Both the position numbers and the translations under genes were made by a program. Source: Aphrophora alni (Eukaryota > Arthropoda > Insecta > Hemiptera > Aphrophoridae). Taken from it: DNA of 64,000 nucleotides. The stretch is from assembly GCA_963513935.1 (NCBI GenBank), contig OY740772.1, positions 102,629,340 to 102,693,339 on the forward strand, in the 5' to 3' direction. Positions 1-11,990 of this stretch are shown here, piece after piece; the stretch's first letter is position 1; every line of letters begins with the position of its first letter. The notes beneath the pieces were generated by a model. That model made no database searches. It was not told where the DNA came from and saw only the letters and a program-made list of their open reading frames with translations.

Positions 1-75
1 CTCTTGTTCTATTCCCACTCTGGTTATAAAGTAATCTAGGGCTATGAGTCTCTTATTTTCTTACTTTGAAAATGA
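1..75 (+). repeat. SINE-A fragment, sense, cut by window start
   Basis: The first bases (CTCTTGTTCT, then GGGCTATGAGTCTCTTATTT) match the 3' half of a short dispersed repeat seen about 14 times in this window, here called SINE-A. The sense strand of the family ends in a pyrimidine-rich tail. The window edge cuts the 5' part. The family name and SINE status are my inference from length, dispersal and tail. Confidence 0.45.
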
Positions 76-596
76 AGGTTAATTTAACTATGGTGCAGGC
101 GGTTGGATCCCCAGTACTAGTCGGAGAATTTTTTTTAATTAATTAATTTTATTTAGTTCGATTTTTTTTTAAGGAGACTTTTATTCTTTAAATATGTTAA
201 ACGATGATGTACGCAATGGTTTTTCGCCTAAATAAAAATAAATATATGAGTCACATTCTTAGAACCATTAACAAAACGTCTCTCGTGAACATGTGTGTCA
301 TATTCTTGTTGAACTAATATTTCACTCGTTTTTGCTTGGCTTCTATTTAAATATCTATTATAGTTTATATATTTTTTAAAATTAGTAATAACTAAAAGTT
401 TTAAGTATTTTTACGTACTTAATATTAGTAAAGAAAATATAGCTTTGCGGTTAGTGAATTCGTCATGCACCTAAACTTCATGTTGTTTTCATATGACTTG
501 AACTATTTCTTACTTTCGTGGAGGTGTATTGTTTTTGATCTACTATATCTTCTTTTCTTCTGTTTTAATTCTAAACCTAAAATATAAAGCTGCCAG
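76..596. other. AT-rich stretch, nothing recognised
   Basis: No open frame, RNA gene or repeat recognised. Only short homopolymer runs are seen. Confidence 0.5.
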
Positions 597-1215
597 TGCT
601 ACTGTAGTGAATAACACCAAACGAAAGGTGTATCATACGGAGCCTGTGGTATACGTGTTGATATCTCCTAGTATTTAGCTTTACCTGACCAAAACGTCAG
701 TAAGAAATGTAAGGCAATATAATCGTGATAAAAACATAAAAGGGAATTGAAGAGAAAGCTTGCACGAGATGTCACAACTACTCAACGTGGTAATAAATTA
801 AGCATGTCTTGGTGATGAGTAGATGATTTAAACCTCTGCTTCGTCAGGATAAGTATAGAGAAGTCAATAAGAATAGACAGGAGGAGTCGAACACAAAATT
901 AGACGAAGCTACCAACAAAGATGGAAAGAAAGATCAGAAACATGAAAGGTGGAACTGCCCGTTCTCACGACTGGGACAACCTGGCGGAATAAATGACTCA
1001 CGGAGTAGTAAGGTACTACCTAAGATTACTATCTGAAATCAACCTACCAGTGGAAACCATTCTAAAAGTATTTGTGAGAAAGAAAATTCAAGAGAAAACA
1101 AATGTAAAAAGAGAGACCAAGAAAATCACCTCTTAAAATGAATATATTGACCCACTTCAAGTGCTGCACTTCCTAAAGGAGTTCGGCTGTAGTGCAGTAA
1201 GCCCCGCAATAGATC
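597..1215 (+). repeat. Repeat Z, copy 1 (mosaic with coding-like part)
   Basis: Two blocks recur in the same order at 19200-19575. The first (about 597-705) has CTACTGTAG, GTGAATAACACC and GGAGCCTG. The second (about 1148-1200) has TAAAGGAGTT. Between them is a readable segment (921-1136). In both copies the second block can be read as a similar peptide (DPxxVLxxLKExG), which suggests the repeat derives from a coding sequence such as a retroelement ORF. The class is not recognised. Confidence 0.45.
921..1136 (+). pseudogene. Possible coding remnant with one in-frame stop
   Basis: From the ATG at 921 one frame stays open for 71 codons apart from a TAA at 990-992, ending in TAA at 1134-1136. 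The second half reads as a plausible protein (VRYYLRLLSEINLPVE, then a Lys/Arg-rich tail). It lies inside repeat Z, so a decayed transposable-element ORF is likelier than a host gene. No family recognised. Confidence 0.25.
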
Positions 1216-1474
1216 AACAGTCACAGTGCATTAACGTGTGGACAATTTGTACAAAACTCAAGGGATTGAAAATATGTCGTATATTTACGTTATAGAATGG
1301 TCTCTGTTTAAACCTCTACACTGCTCTGTGGTACATTAATATCAGTGAAACATAAATAATTTAATTACAATCTCTGACGTTCTACCTTTGGAATTCTTGT
1401 AAAACGTAACTCTTTTTTTTTCTTTTTTTTTTTTTTTAACACTAAAACTGTGCGCTGAAATTTCTTTATGGATA
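1216..1474. other. Unassigned stretch with a poly-T run
   Basis: Nothing recognised except an interrupted T run at about 1413-1438. Confidence 0.5.
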
Positions 1475-1600
1475 TACAGGATGACTGAATATTGCACGGT
1501 AATAATCTCGGAAATGATTCTAAAACTAAAATTTTTGAAGAGATCCGGAAACGCTTTGTTTTTCGTCTGTCAGCCATTTTGTGTTTTTACAAAAAAAAAA
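1475..1600 (+). mobile_element. Lone end of a DNA transposon or MITE
   Basis: The stretch begins TACAGGATGACT. This is close to the TACAGGGTGAC terminus of the intact mariner-type element at 46556 and includes the TA target dinucleotide. It continues into low-complexity sequence ending near CAGCCATTTTGTG. No opposite end was found nearby, so it is read as a truncated or solo end. Confidence 0.35.
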
Positions 1601-2234
1601 ACTTCATATCTTTGGAAGTAGATAAGATGTCGAGTGAAGATTGGTAATTACCTCATTTATGTAAATATTTACCAGTATACCAGAAAACCAAGACGTTATT
1701 TTGTACTTTTTCAAACGATGAAATTTTAAAATGTTATTATCAAATATTTCTAAAACCATTAACATTATAAAATACTTACAAGAGACAAGTTATTACCCTT
1801 ACTTAAGGAAAGCAATTTTTTTTAAGGTTATAAAGAAAAAAAAATTCTTAAATAGTTTCTAAATATTATAGAGTTATGATAATTGTTAATATTATTACAA
1901 TCCATTACTTAGAATTGAACTATAAATTAAAACTTTTCCCTTAACAGTTTCAAATTACGTTTGGTGTTTTTATACTAATTTCAATATTTTTTCCCAATAA
2001 TTTGGGAATAACAGCTGATAAACAATTGAATTTATTGCCTGCTCTTAACATTAAGAGTGTTTTCTTGTTCGGTATTTAGATTATATTTCAGTTTGTTATA
2101 CGAAATGTATATCATTTGAAGAGTTCAATGACATGCTGTTGATTTAAAATAAAGTTTTGTCAAGAGGTTACGTTAAATAATTTATTTTATTTATTTATTT
2201 ATTATTATTTTTTTTCATTTTAAAATTTGTTTAA
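1601..2234. other. AT-rich stretch, nothing recognised
   Basis: No feature seen beyond A and T runs. Confidence 0.5.
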
Positions 2235-2965
2235 AACTACAGTATGTTAATTTATAAGATAACAGTTGTATTTCTTCATAATTGTATAATGACTAGTTTG
2301 CAATAATAATTAACATAGAGGGAGTTATTGTACGTATTAGCTAGGAATTATAATAATTGGCGACTTTAAGGAATAATAAATATACAACGTTCTTATGGCA
2401 TACAAGAACTAAATTATCTTTTGTTTTTATGTAAGTTTGATTCGTTTTCGTCTTATTTTCCTCCAATTTTATAATAATATAAAACTAAAGACGATTTGAG
2501 AAAATTAATTCCACCTTTGAGTCGAAGTTGTTATTGTCTATCTGAAGAATATGAAACAAAAGATGTTTTTGAAGAAATCATTAGAAGTATAACACAAATT
2601 TATTTAATAACCTAAATAGACTACATAAACGTCTAAAATATTGATCGGAAGAAAAAAGGAAACAAAACATATTTTATCACAAAAGCATTGTCTTCTTTTT
2701 AAAAAATTAAAATATGCTTTGAGATGTTTATTCGTGATTTTATAATACAATACTAGCTGCCAGGTTGTATATTCATTTCCATTTCATGTTTCATTAGTGT
2801 TTTGAAATATATTTTGTGAGTTTTGTTAGATGACAAATAATAAATATAGATGTTCTAAAACTTATTAACTGAGTACCTGATACTAACTCGAAGAGCAATT
2901 AATCTTGTTATTTACTCCAAAAATATATTTGTTTATCACTTAACCATAATTACTTATTTTAGTTT
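2235..2965 (+). repeat. Repeat W, copy A (truncated)
   Basis: First of three diverged direct copies. Shared landmarks in order are AACAGTTGTATTTCT, AATAATAAATAT, AAAAGACGATTTGA-like, GAAGTTGTTATT, ATCGGAAGAA and TGTTTCATTAGT. The copy stops near TTTTAGTTTGAAAC, where copy B starts, so A and B are in tandem. No ORF. It could be an old local duplication or a non-coding transposable element. Confidence 0.5.
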
Positions 2966-4250
2966 GAAACAAAGAGCATTAAATAACAAAGAGCAATTAA
3001 TTGAAAAATGTATTATGAATTAGTGAGGGAAATATTTAAAAAAAACTCATTTACCAAATACAAAATATGAAATATTCTTATCGTATGTAACCTAACCTAA
3101 CTTACCTCTTGTTTTTTGTATTAGTTGGCTTCTTTTCGTATTACCATCCTCTGTTTTTCTTTATAAAACCAACGACGATTGGAGCAAATGAAATCCATCC
3201 TTAAATTGGAGTTCTTTTTCTCCATCTTCCTGAAAATATGGGTACAATTTTATAAAATAAGAAGATAAATAAATCATGTATACGAGTAGAATAAAACATG
3301 ATACTGGAAGTTTAAGATGAATTTATTCAATAACCTAAATAGACTACATACATATTACGTACGACATACATCGGAAGAATAAGGAGACAAACAGGGAGAT
3401 TTCATATCTCACGTCACTATCTACTTTAGAAACAATAATATGTTTTGTACGATTTATTTATAATGTTATATTGCAATACTATTTACGAGCAGAGTTTGTA
3501 AATTTATTTTTTCATAGTATTCGGAAATATATTTCTTGTGATTTTTGTTTAGTTAAAAAATCATCGATTTTACTTATTTACTATCCTGAATAGCAATAAA
3601 TAACGTTGTTTATTCAAATAAATAACGTTTAAAAGAAATATTCGTTTACCGCTTAGAAGCCCAACTACTTACTTTAGTTAGAAACAGACAGAATACAGAT
3701 GTTAGGTTTCCAGTTAAATATGAGTACAAAATATATTTTTTTAATTACGAAAATGTTAATTGATTATCTTTCAATTACAGAAGATAGAGGAAAATATATT
3801 TTGCTTCTGGAACTGGCAGTTATTAATTAACAAATATGTTATCTTAGTAAACACAGGCCAGGGGACGTTTAACTGTTGTCATGTTCATATAACACATTTA
3901 ATCAATTAGAGAGAAACATCAGCAAACAATTTGGAACGGCGAGGAAGGATCAGTTTCACAAAAGATACAAATCACTACATCACTACAACTTGAAGTAGTC
4001 GATAAAAGCCGATATCTGTTGTAGGTTGTGGAATATATTTTCAAATGTAGAACTCAAATTGGTAATTTTTTTTTTAGTTTATAAGACGTATGGTACGCAT
4101 AGAATAAAATTACAACATCATTTATAAATAATAATCAAGATTCGAAAAGGATGAAATATGCAGGAATATGTATTAAAATTCTATAATAGTTGTGTTTTAG
4201 GAGAACATGTTTAAAAATTTGAAAATAGCCAATCAAAAATATTTAGATAT
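2966..4250 (+). repeat. Repeat W, copy B (longest)
   Basis: It carries the same landmarks as copy A and goes further. It adds a right part (AGTTAGAAACAG, GAGGAAGGAT, ACTACAACTTGAAGT, GAATATGTATTAAAATTC) shared with copy C at 6450-7610. Divergence from C is roughly a quarter to a third by eye, with many indels. No coding potential seen. Confidence 0.5.
3089..3103. repeat. Short CCTAA telomere-like run
   Basis: AACCTAACCTAACTT is two to three units of CCTAA, the complement of the insect telomeric TTAGG repeat. At this length it could be chance, but two longer runs occur elsewhere in the window. Confidence 0.3.
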
Positions 4251-4944
4251 ATTGAAGATTTATTTCTTTTTTTTTTTTAGTAATTAATATTCTGCGAACA
4301 TTGTTTAATAGAATAGCGTCTGTGTATAATTTGTTAAAGGGAATACAACAAATTACTTTATTTTTCCAAACACGCACCCACACACACACACACACACTCT
4401 TGTTGCATAAGAGAAAATTGTATGAAACTATTTATCTTATGCCTGACAATTTATATTTAAAGTTATACGTTTTAAAATAATACAAAACTTACATTACGTA
4501 ATACAGCATATTAATAACTACATTTATATATCATATTGAAGTTTAAATTTCTTATAAATTATAATATTATAGATTCTATAAAAAACTAACATTACTAAAT
4601 CATGTTAAAACTTGAGGAAATGATTTTGTTAAAACATTTGTTTAGTTTAATTTGCATTTAAAAAAAGTTTAAATTTCTATTTTGAAAAAGTACAAAAAGG
4701 GGGCAAGTCGATTTACACCTCATTTTAAAGTTCTTTTCAAATGCTTACAAAATTTAACCGCTCATTTAATTTATATTTGGAAACTGTGGAACAAATTCTG
4801 CGCTTTTAATGGATGGAAGTAAAATTTCGTTAATTCTGTGAAATAACTATAAACTATAAAAATATTTTTTTCTTTTTTCATACCTTTAAGATAACGTTAG
4901 ACTCATTACTCGTTTATATTTGAAGCATTGTTTAAAATTAAAAT
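4251..4944. other. AT-rich stretch with a short CA microsatellite
   Basis: It contains a (CA)9-like run at about 4380-4397. Nothing else recognised. Confidence 0.55.
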
Positions 4945-5190
4945 CCCATCATCGCCTTATAAAATAAAGGAGGAAAATGATATAAAATAAAGACCTCTAG
5001 ACCTCGAATAGCGCCTGGTTCGAATGAGAACTAGAATTGGCCAAGAGAGACCTGAGAGGAAAGATGAAAGAGAGGTTTCTAACCCAAACTACATAAAGAA
5101 AGAAGTAAATCCAGCTACAGTTCTCACGATTAACCAATCTAATACTCATTACTATAAGTGAGCCTCTGAGGGCATTTGAAACTATGGTAT
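4945..5190 (-). repeat. SINE-A copy, antisense
   Basis: The plus strand reads, in order, CATCATCGCCTTATAAAA, AGACCTCTAGACCTCGAATA, GAGACCTGA, GGAAAGATGAAAGAGAGG, TAACCCAAACTACAT, AAATCCAGCTA and GTGAGCCTCTGAGGGC. This is the full antisense order of the family. The sense copy therefore runs from the CCCTCAGAGGCTCAC head (right) to the pyrimidine-rich tail (left). Confidence 0.55.
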
Positions 5191-5309
5191 TTAATTTCTT
5201 TTCTTTTTTTTTATTTGAAATAATATTTCCAGCTCTATTGTTAAGCAACATATTATTCCCTTAATAACTCTTACAATTTCATCTTTTACTAATTTTGCTA
5301 CCAGGAGTT

Positions 5310-5565
5310 GAGGATAGTATTATTATTTTCCGAACTTATTGCTTCGTATTACAAAACTCAGTTCAGATTTAAAGGATAACAAAAGCATAATTAATGGCAC
5401 CACCACACACAGAAACTCCGGCTTTAGTGGGGATTTATTTCCATTCAGATAAAAAGGTGATAAATTAACTTCAGAAAAAGGCAATATGTGAATTACGTAA
5501 TTCATTACTGGCAATTTTCTGTGAATATAGATTTTCTACAGATGTTTTGGTAAAATTTATTGTTT
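5310..5565 (+). repeat. Repeat V, copy 1
   Basis: It shares an ordered ~250-bp block with 15425-15720: AAAGGATAACAAAAG, TTAATGGCACCACCA, CAGATAAA, AAAGGCAATATGTGAATT and GATGTTTTGGTAAAATTTA. No ORF is conserved between the copies. Class unknown. Confidence 0.5.
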
Positions 5566-6204
5566 TTTCGTAAAATGACATTGACTTGAAAGGAACATGT
5601 ATCTTACTTAATAATAGATTCCAAATCATTTTACACGATAAAAAACCTTAAAAAACATTTTTTTTATTTACAGAATTCAAATGTTGACTAACATTTATAT
5701 ACCTGAAGTATTGGACTCATTTCTTAACCAACCTTCAAATTTATTTTATGGTTAATGCAACGTATCGTCTGTTAAAATTAAGTGCTATGATAATAAATGG
5801 TGAAATGATTTAAACATTTAAGTAACAGACAGCTCACTTGTAAGTTTTTGTATGCTTCGTTTTCACTTTTATATAGATACCTATTTTATTTCATTAGCCT
5901 GATGACTGATGGTGGAACATTTGTAGTCTAAATCAAGTTTATTTCATGTAAGCTTTTGTATTCAATAATTTCTTTCCCTTGTAAGCTCAGTTATATAAGA
6001 CGCTGGTGAATGGAACAAAATCGCATCTAAGAAAAAGGAAAAAACCGATAAGTATTACGTTATTCTTATGATTTGTTTTAGAGAGAAAAAAATCATTAGT
6101 GTAATTTTAAAACATCTTTTTACCAACCTAGTATCTTCTTTAATATTCAATGAATTATCGAAATAAAAATTTACATTTAAATAATAATTGATATCCTTAT
6201 TCAA
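5566..6204. other. Unassigned AT-rich stretch
   Basis: At 5908-5930 a CCTGATGACTGATGG string followed by GGAACATTT loosely recalls the box of the foldback loci, but it lacks inverted arms. Nothing else recognised. Confidence 0.45.
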
Positions 6205-6415
6205 AAGCCCAACAGTGGCTCACTTATAATGAGTATTGGCTTGCAAGACCGTAGGACCCAAGCTGAATTTACAACATTTCTCAGGAAGTTCTGTTTTATA
6301 TTCCTCTTTTTTCCACAGGCAACATTTGTACTCTTCCGACCCTAACATTATAAAAGTATTTGAAGATTAGGGGTCTTATCTGTATGGTCTTCTCATCCTT
6401 CTTTTGCACCACGAA
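6205..6415 (+). repeat. SINE-A copy, sense, internally deleted
   Basis: The head GTGGCTCACTTATAATGAGT corresponds to the antisense head of the 4945-5190 copy. It is followed by GGCTTGCAAGACC, and the tail half gives CTCTTCCGACCCTAAC then GATTAGGGGTCTTAT. The middle is shorter than in full copies. The head has a faint tRNA-like look, but I could not fold a convincing tRNA. Confidence 0.45.
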
Positions 6416-6449
6416 AGAAAAAAATCTTAAAATTAAAATAAACTTAAAG

Positions 6450-7304
6450 AATAATGTATTTTAATGTAGAAGGTAACAGTTGTATTTCTCATTTTTTATA
6501 ATAACTAGTTTAGACTAATTACACAGATCGAGTACTTCAAAAAGTTATTGAATGAATTAGCAAGGAAAATAAAACAATTGGCTTATTACAGGAGTAATAA
6601 ATATGCAAATTCCATTGGGTATATAAGAACTAAATAACTTTTATCTTTTTATGTTTGTCTTACTTTCACATTACCTTCCTCTTATTTTTAAATAATATAT
6701 AAACAAAAGACGATTTGATCAAATGAAATTCATCCTTGAATTGAAGTTGTTATTCTCTATCTGAAGAGATAAATGTATTTGAATAAATCACTAGAAGTAT
6801 AACATGAATTTATTCAATAACTTACATAAAAATGTAAACTATTCATCGGAAGAAGAAGAAAGCAAACTGGGACATATTTTATTACACAGCATTATCTATT
6901 TATAAACAATTTTTAAGTTGAAATATGCTCTGAGCTTGATATTACTGTACTACCTGCAAACTGAATCTACAAACTTATTTAAATTAAATGTTTCATTAGT
7001 ATTTTGAAATATATATGTTGTGGGTTTTGTTCTATTTGGTTATCTCTTAAAAGCACAACGATTTAGTTTAGTTAGAAAGAAACTGGGGGTACACGTTAGG
7101 TATTTCAGTTAAATTTGCAATCAATTTGGTTAATTATGAAATTGACAGTGAATTATCTTACAAATACAAAGTTTAAAGGAAAATATATTTTGGTAGCTTA
7201 ACTACAATTTATTGTCTGACAAATTTGGTCTCAGTAGGCACACACCAGTGTACATTTAACACTTGTCATGGCAGATGTTACTCACTTAAAGTGAAGCATT
7301 TTTT

Positions 7305-7356
<52 letters not shown>

Positions 7357-7610
7357 GACGAGGAAGGATAGTTTTTTACAACAGCTACAAACCACTACAA
7401 TTTGAAGTCATCGACAAAGACGATTTGTAATTTTGAGTTTTCATTTTCTAAAATATAAATACAGGAAAATGTATGTTATAGGTAAAAAAAATCATACATA
7501 CAGTCTAATAAATCAAGACGTGAAGAGCACGAAACATCTAAGAATATGTATTAAAATTCAGTGAAAGTTGTGTTTAAAGCAAACATATTAACGAAATAGA
7601 GACTAGCTAA
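6450..7610 (+). repeat. Repeat W, copy C
   Basis: Third copy of repeat W, with the full landmark order of copy B. It is interrupted by a 44-bp TA microsatellite at 7310-7353. Around the microsatellite, CACTTGTCATG on the left and CGACGAGGAAGGAT on the right match copy B. Confidence 0.5.
7310..7353. repeat. TA microsatellite
   Basis: About 22 uninterrupted TA units inside repeat W copy C. The corresponding place in copy B has no TA run, so the expansion came after the copies diverged. Confidence 0.9.
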
Positions 7611-8611
7611 CAAAACCAACTTTCACCACGATGGCAATAGGTCTCAAATCTGGTCTAATATCAGTAACATTTTTACAAGACATCATAGATGAATGCATAA
7701 TTTAATGAAGCTATCAAGAGCATCTATAATTGACATCACCGTTTAGTTCCAAGGTACAGCAAACCAAAAATATAACATAGGTTTTGATTTATATTTCCCT
7801 CCAGGATTGTTTTTATTTTTGTTTGATTATGTATTATCTTATTGTAATTTGATTTATAATGAAATACAATTTGTAGTATCCAGCGCCTGCTATGAACTCA
7901 TAATTTTATAGCTATAGCCCCGAAATAAGTCACCGTCCTAGAGTTATGAATATTTTTAATATTTTTGTTTTCGTTTTATGAATTTACAATTTATGTATTT
8001 TCATTGTAATAAGATATAATATTTATTATTAATCATTAATTTATCAATGATTGTGTATATTAAAAAAATTTATACCTCTAATAATGATCTTTTGTTGGAT
8101 ACAAAAATAATAAAATTTTAAACTGAAGCTTCGCAAACGTTTTCCATTAAGTTCCAATTTATTGACTGTGTGTGCTCTTTTCTGTTTAAAGAAAAAGTTA
8201 ATTAATTCATGTTAAAGTTGGAGAACAAATTTTATATAAATATTATCAATCTCTTATAAACGCTGAACAATCCAATTATTTTAAGTTCATACCAATAAAT
8301 AACTGTCAGGATCTTATGTTTTAAGAAGAAAAGTTCTGCGTCTCACATCTCGTTAATGTAAAACCGAATATCCTCTTTAATGAATAATATATAAGTTTTC
8401 TTTGATGGCTCCGTTTTAAAGTTACAATACTGATTTCATGAATATCTGGAATATTTTATGTAAGAAGAGTTAATTTGATATACGCATTCAATATGACTTG
8501 TGAAACATTCTAAGGAGGGGAATATTAAAATGTATTTCAACTAAATATTGTTAAAGCGCTCTTTATTAACTACTACATGAATGATTTTATGGTAAATATA
8601 TTTATATTTTA
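7611..8611. other. AT-rich stretch, nothing recognised
   Basis: No coding frame, RNA gene or repeat match recognised. Confidence 0.5.
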
Positions 8612-8830
8612 TACAAGGTAATTCAAAAAGAAACTATAAATCTTTAGACCTGCTCTACTTATAAAAATAAAGAAAAAGTATTACGTAACCATAGGTTTAA
8701 TAAGTAAGATATTGAATTCTGATTTGGTACACCTTTTTTTTAATTAAGTTTTATACGTGTACCAAACACAGATTTTATTCCGTACATTTTTAAAAAGTGG
8801 CCGTCTAAAATATTTAATGGTCTACCTTTA
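8612..8830 (+). mobile_element. Possible DNA transposon end
   Basis: It begins TACAAGGTAATTCAAAAAG, a form close to the TACAGGGTGA end type. It continues through a low-complexity stretch to AAAGTGGCCGTCTAAAAT. Other solo ends in the window also run toward a TGGC(C/G) motif. No paired end was identified. Confidence 0.25.
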
Positions 8831-9944
8831 ATTATTTTTTTTAATACAAGAAAAGTAAAACTTTTAAAATTAAACAAAACTGTTTAAATTTGTTTTCTAT
8901 ATTTCAAAGAATAACCACAATTCACATACAAACATTTAGGTTCTTGTTAATTGTCTAAAACACTTGATATTAGCCTAAAAACAACTTTTTTTAAACTACG
9001 ATTATTCCCCAAGTTATAATTTTGTGTTTATTGTAAAAAATACAATATTTGGAATAAACTAGAAACTAAACGTTTTAGGACCAAACCTTAATATGAACTG
9101 TTTCATTTTTACCAGTTTAATAGGTCTTGAATATTTCTCCGTGTCTTCGGAAATCACTCAAAATAAATTTAACATTTTGAAATTAATCACATAACATTTT
9201 GTATTGATAAATCTGTTTCTAAAAATTGTTAAAGTAAAATCGTGTAGAAACTTTGATGAAGGCAACATAATAATAATATTTAACTTGAATTTTCGTTTTA
9301 ACCAAATCAAAGGAAGGAAAATTTAATTTATTAACAGATTTCTACAATTAAGAAATAATATTCTAAAAGATATTATGCTGTGAACTTGTTGGAAACATTC
9401 AAAAGAAATTAGAAACATTTGTGTATCTTCTAGTTTTAAAGTTATTTGATAATAATTATGGTTTCTTAATATTTGTCGCCAGTTTTGTTTAGAAACTAAT
9501 ACACGTCGTTTCGATAGCATAAATCAACTCCCGTTATTGAGTCATAAACCTAGAGTAGAAAAATGAAAAACATCAAAATTTCATGTGAGGCTAATTGCAA
9601 ATGTGTATTCGGTAATAAAAAGACCTCAAAATATAAGAATGATTGAACATAAAAAGAACACAAAGATTATACCTAACGGATAAATTTAAAACAGCCGAAT
9701 ATATTTGGTCCGAAAATCATGAATTTATTTAGAAAGGCAAAGATAATTCATCGGGAACATAAACGCAAACTAAGAAACCTCATACATAAAAAAATCGTAT
9801 CATTCAAACTAACCAGCCGTTGTTAGTAAAATTTAATTACAAAACGAAAAAATATTAAAATTCTTCTACTTTTACATAAGGCCGAAATTTGGCCGCTTGG
9901 TTCCTAAACGAATATTCTGAGAATGTATTTAAGGTACAACCAAA
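8831..9944. other. AT-rich stretch, nothing recognised
   Basis: Only short random open frames are seen. Confidence 0.5.
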
Positions 9945-10165
9945 GCTGCTTTAGGCCCGTATTTAAATATATAAAAAATTTATTCAATCATGTTGTCCAT
10001 GTTGTCCATGTTGTCCATGTTTCATTTTCACTCATTGATTGACTACTAACAAACTGACATTTTTATTGACGATTACTTTTTATTACGAATTGGTTGATGC
10101 ATGTGGGAGAGAATTTGTGCATTATTTTGTTACACCATTTATTAAAATCACCATCTGTCCGTTGA
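9945..10165 (+). repeat. Repeat X copy
   Basis: Family core in order: TAGGCCCGTATTTAAATAT, TGTTGTCCATG, TTTCATTTTCACTCATTGAT, ACAAACTGACATTTTTAT, GGAGAGAATTTGTGCA and CACCATTTATT. The same order recurs at about a dozen places on both strands. A 9-bp tandem (9989-10020) has expanded inside it. Confidence 0.5.
9989..10020. repeat. 9-bp tandem repeat x3.5
   Basis: CATGTTGTC is repeated three and a half times without error. The single-copy equivalent (GTTGTCCATG) is present in the X copy near 60140, so this is a local slippage expansion. Confidence 0.85.
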
Positions 10166-10749
10166 TGTTAATAATAATCTGGATGCAAAAATTTAACAAC
10201 TTCATACAAATATTTTAAACAATTTTCATTTTCAATACATTGTGAATCAAAACTTAAGTTTAAGATTTAATTCTCTATTTGTTCCATTCGAAGAAATCTC
10301 TTTACTGTGTTCCCAGTTTTTCAGACACACAAAGCGAACCAAATAAACTAAGTTCATTCAACAAACTGACAAAGAGAGTTACTCTTTCTAAGAATTGTAT
10401 ATTAAAAGATCCTTGTATCTAATTATTGTAAACCCGACTTCTCTCTTAAATGGAATCTAATTAATATTAAAAAGTTCTTAGATGGATTCATTATAAAGTT
10501 AAATTATCTCATTACGTTTTAGAGTAAAAAAGATAAAACGTTTGTTGTTAATTTTGTGCTACTTTTTTATCTTTTGATTTAAAATTTAACTTATTTCTAT
10601 TGTGTATCTTTTTTTACGACACTAAAATAAGTTTAATTTTAATTGGAGTCTTAATAAAGTTATAGCTTATATATTTCTTAATTCCTGCTGTTAGAGTAAT
10701 CGTTTAATCATCACAAACAAAAGAAAACCACGTAAAGTAGATACTACTG
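10166..10749. other. AT-rich stretch, nothing recognised
   Basis: No feature recognised. Confidence 0.5.
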
Positions 10750-10855
10750 TCCCACTAATAACTTTAGAGTCGGAGGTAATCATGAGTTCTTCAAGAGAAA
10801 GAAAGGTATCTAATCCAAGACTAGATGAATAAAAGTATAGATCTAGTTAAAATAA
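10750..10855 (-). repeat. SINE-A fragment, antisense
   Basis: The plus strand shows AGAGTCGGAGGTAA, TCAAGAGA, AGAAAGGTATCTAATCC and AAGACTAGATGA in family order. Both ends are missing. Confidence 0.4.
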
Positions 10856-11480
10856 CAGCCGTCCACACAACTAGCGAGTGACTAATTTGTAGAAAGATTC
10901 ACTAAATCACAACTATTTGTATAGAATCTACATTTTTAAAATATTATTTTATTGAAATAAATGTTATATAGTTTTGCAGAACTATTGCATTTCAAAATAA
11001 ATTTAACTAACTTTCTCAAATATAGGTCAGGTTCATTTGACATATTTAAATAAATGTGCAACTAATTGAGATTACAATTTCAAACGGTGAGAGGAAAATG
11101 TATTTAAATGAATATTGCAAATATAATCCCCTTAATACTAAACGGCTTTAGATACGCTGGTGACATGATCATTCCCTATAGGATTACACACCATCCTAGT
11201 ATCTAATTTCCACATTCCCAAGAAATAAATTGTCGAATGTTTTTATTTAATATTGCATAAATAATTCGTTCAATGTGTTTGAGAAATACACAATTTAGAT
11301 TGAAGTGTAAATATTCTTTGTGTTTATTTTATGCTACAATTAAAAATCTCTTATAACGTTCAATATTAACTGTCAAGTGATATTTAATTGATCTGCATTT
11401 ACAAGTAATCTTGAAAAATCGTGTGAAGGTTTCTTGTCATTTCAGCGCACAAACCTATTTTCAAAAATGTAATATTCCAC
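10856..11480. other. AT-rich stretch, nothing recognised
   Basis: No feature recognised. Confidence 0.5.
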
Positions 11481-11815
11481 AATATCGGCCCCCTATGATT
11501 AAAGTTACGAGAAGGGCCTAGTCACGAGCGTAGCGAGTGGAGGTTATTTCATATAAGTAGAGCTTTGAGGCCCACCATAGTCGATAAACTGTTTCGAGCC
11601 AAAAGAGTGTAAACTTTTGAATACATTATACACATCTAAGAGGCCAGTTATGGTCTAGTTGACATCAAGAATGTAATGATGGCCTACACAATTAATTAAG
11701 AGTTCCAGAATACCTGTGTAACAACTGATTTAATCAAATTTACCCTACTGCATTACGACCCCTTGATATACCAATATAATTTACTATTTAGTACAAGGCC
11801 AAATCAACCAACTTT
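11481..11815 (+). repeat. Repeat U, copy 1
   Basis: A ~300-bp dispersed repeat with the landmarks GTCACGAGCGTAGCGAGTGG, GCTTTGAGGCCCACCATAG, TACACATCTAAGAGG, CTGTGTAACAACTG and TTTACCCTACTG, then CCAATATAATTTA. Other copies are at 45575-45865, 62990-63300 and, inverted, 33940-34115. It is GC-richer than its surroundings. No conserved ORF. Confidence 0.5.
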
Positions 11816-11817
11816 AT

Positions 11818-11990
11818 ATTAAATGTTGAGCTTGACTTATGAGAAAAATTATACATTATACCAAACACACAGAACACAATTCTCACTAAAAATAAGCCTA
11901 AGTATCAGATGCGTTTCAAAGACAAGGTCGTCCTCTTCAGTGATACACGAGCTACACCAATCAAACTATAACTCCCAACTTGTTACGTTT
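11818..11990 (+). repeat. Single-arm copy of the 12825-13094 foldback
   Basis: It starts ATTAAATGTTGAGCTTGACT and runs through AACACACAGAACACAATTCT, TAAGTATCAGATGCGTTTCA, AAGGTCGTCCTCTTCAGTG and CTACACCAATCAAAC. This is the reverse complement of the right arm and loop of the foldback 0.9 kb downstream. It is a monomeric copy without the second arm, so the foldback is an inverted dimer of this unit. Confidence 0.6.

Noticed and set aside
5908..5930. Foldback-type box at CCTGATGACTGATGG
   Set aside because: GGAAC replaces GAAA, the hairpin is poor and no inverted arms flank it.
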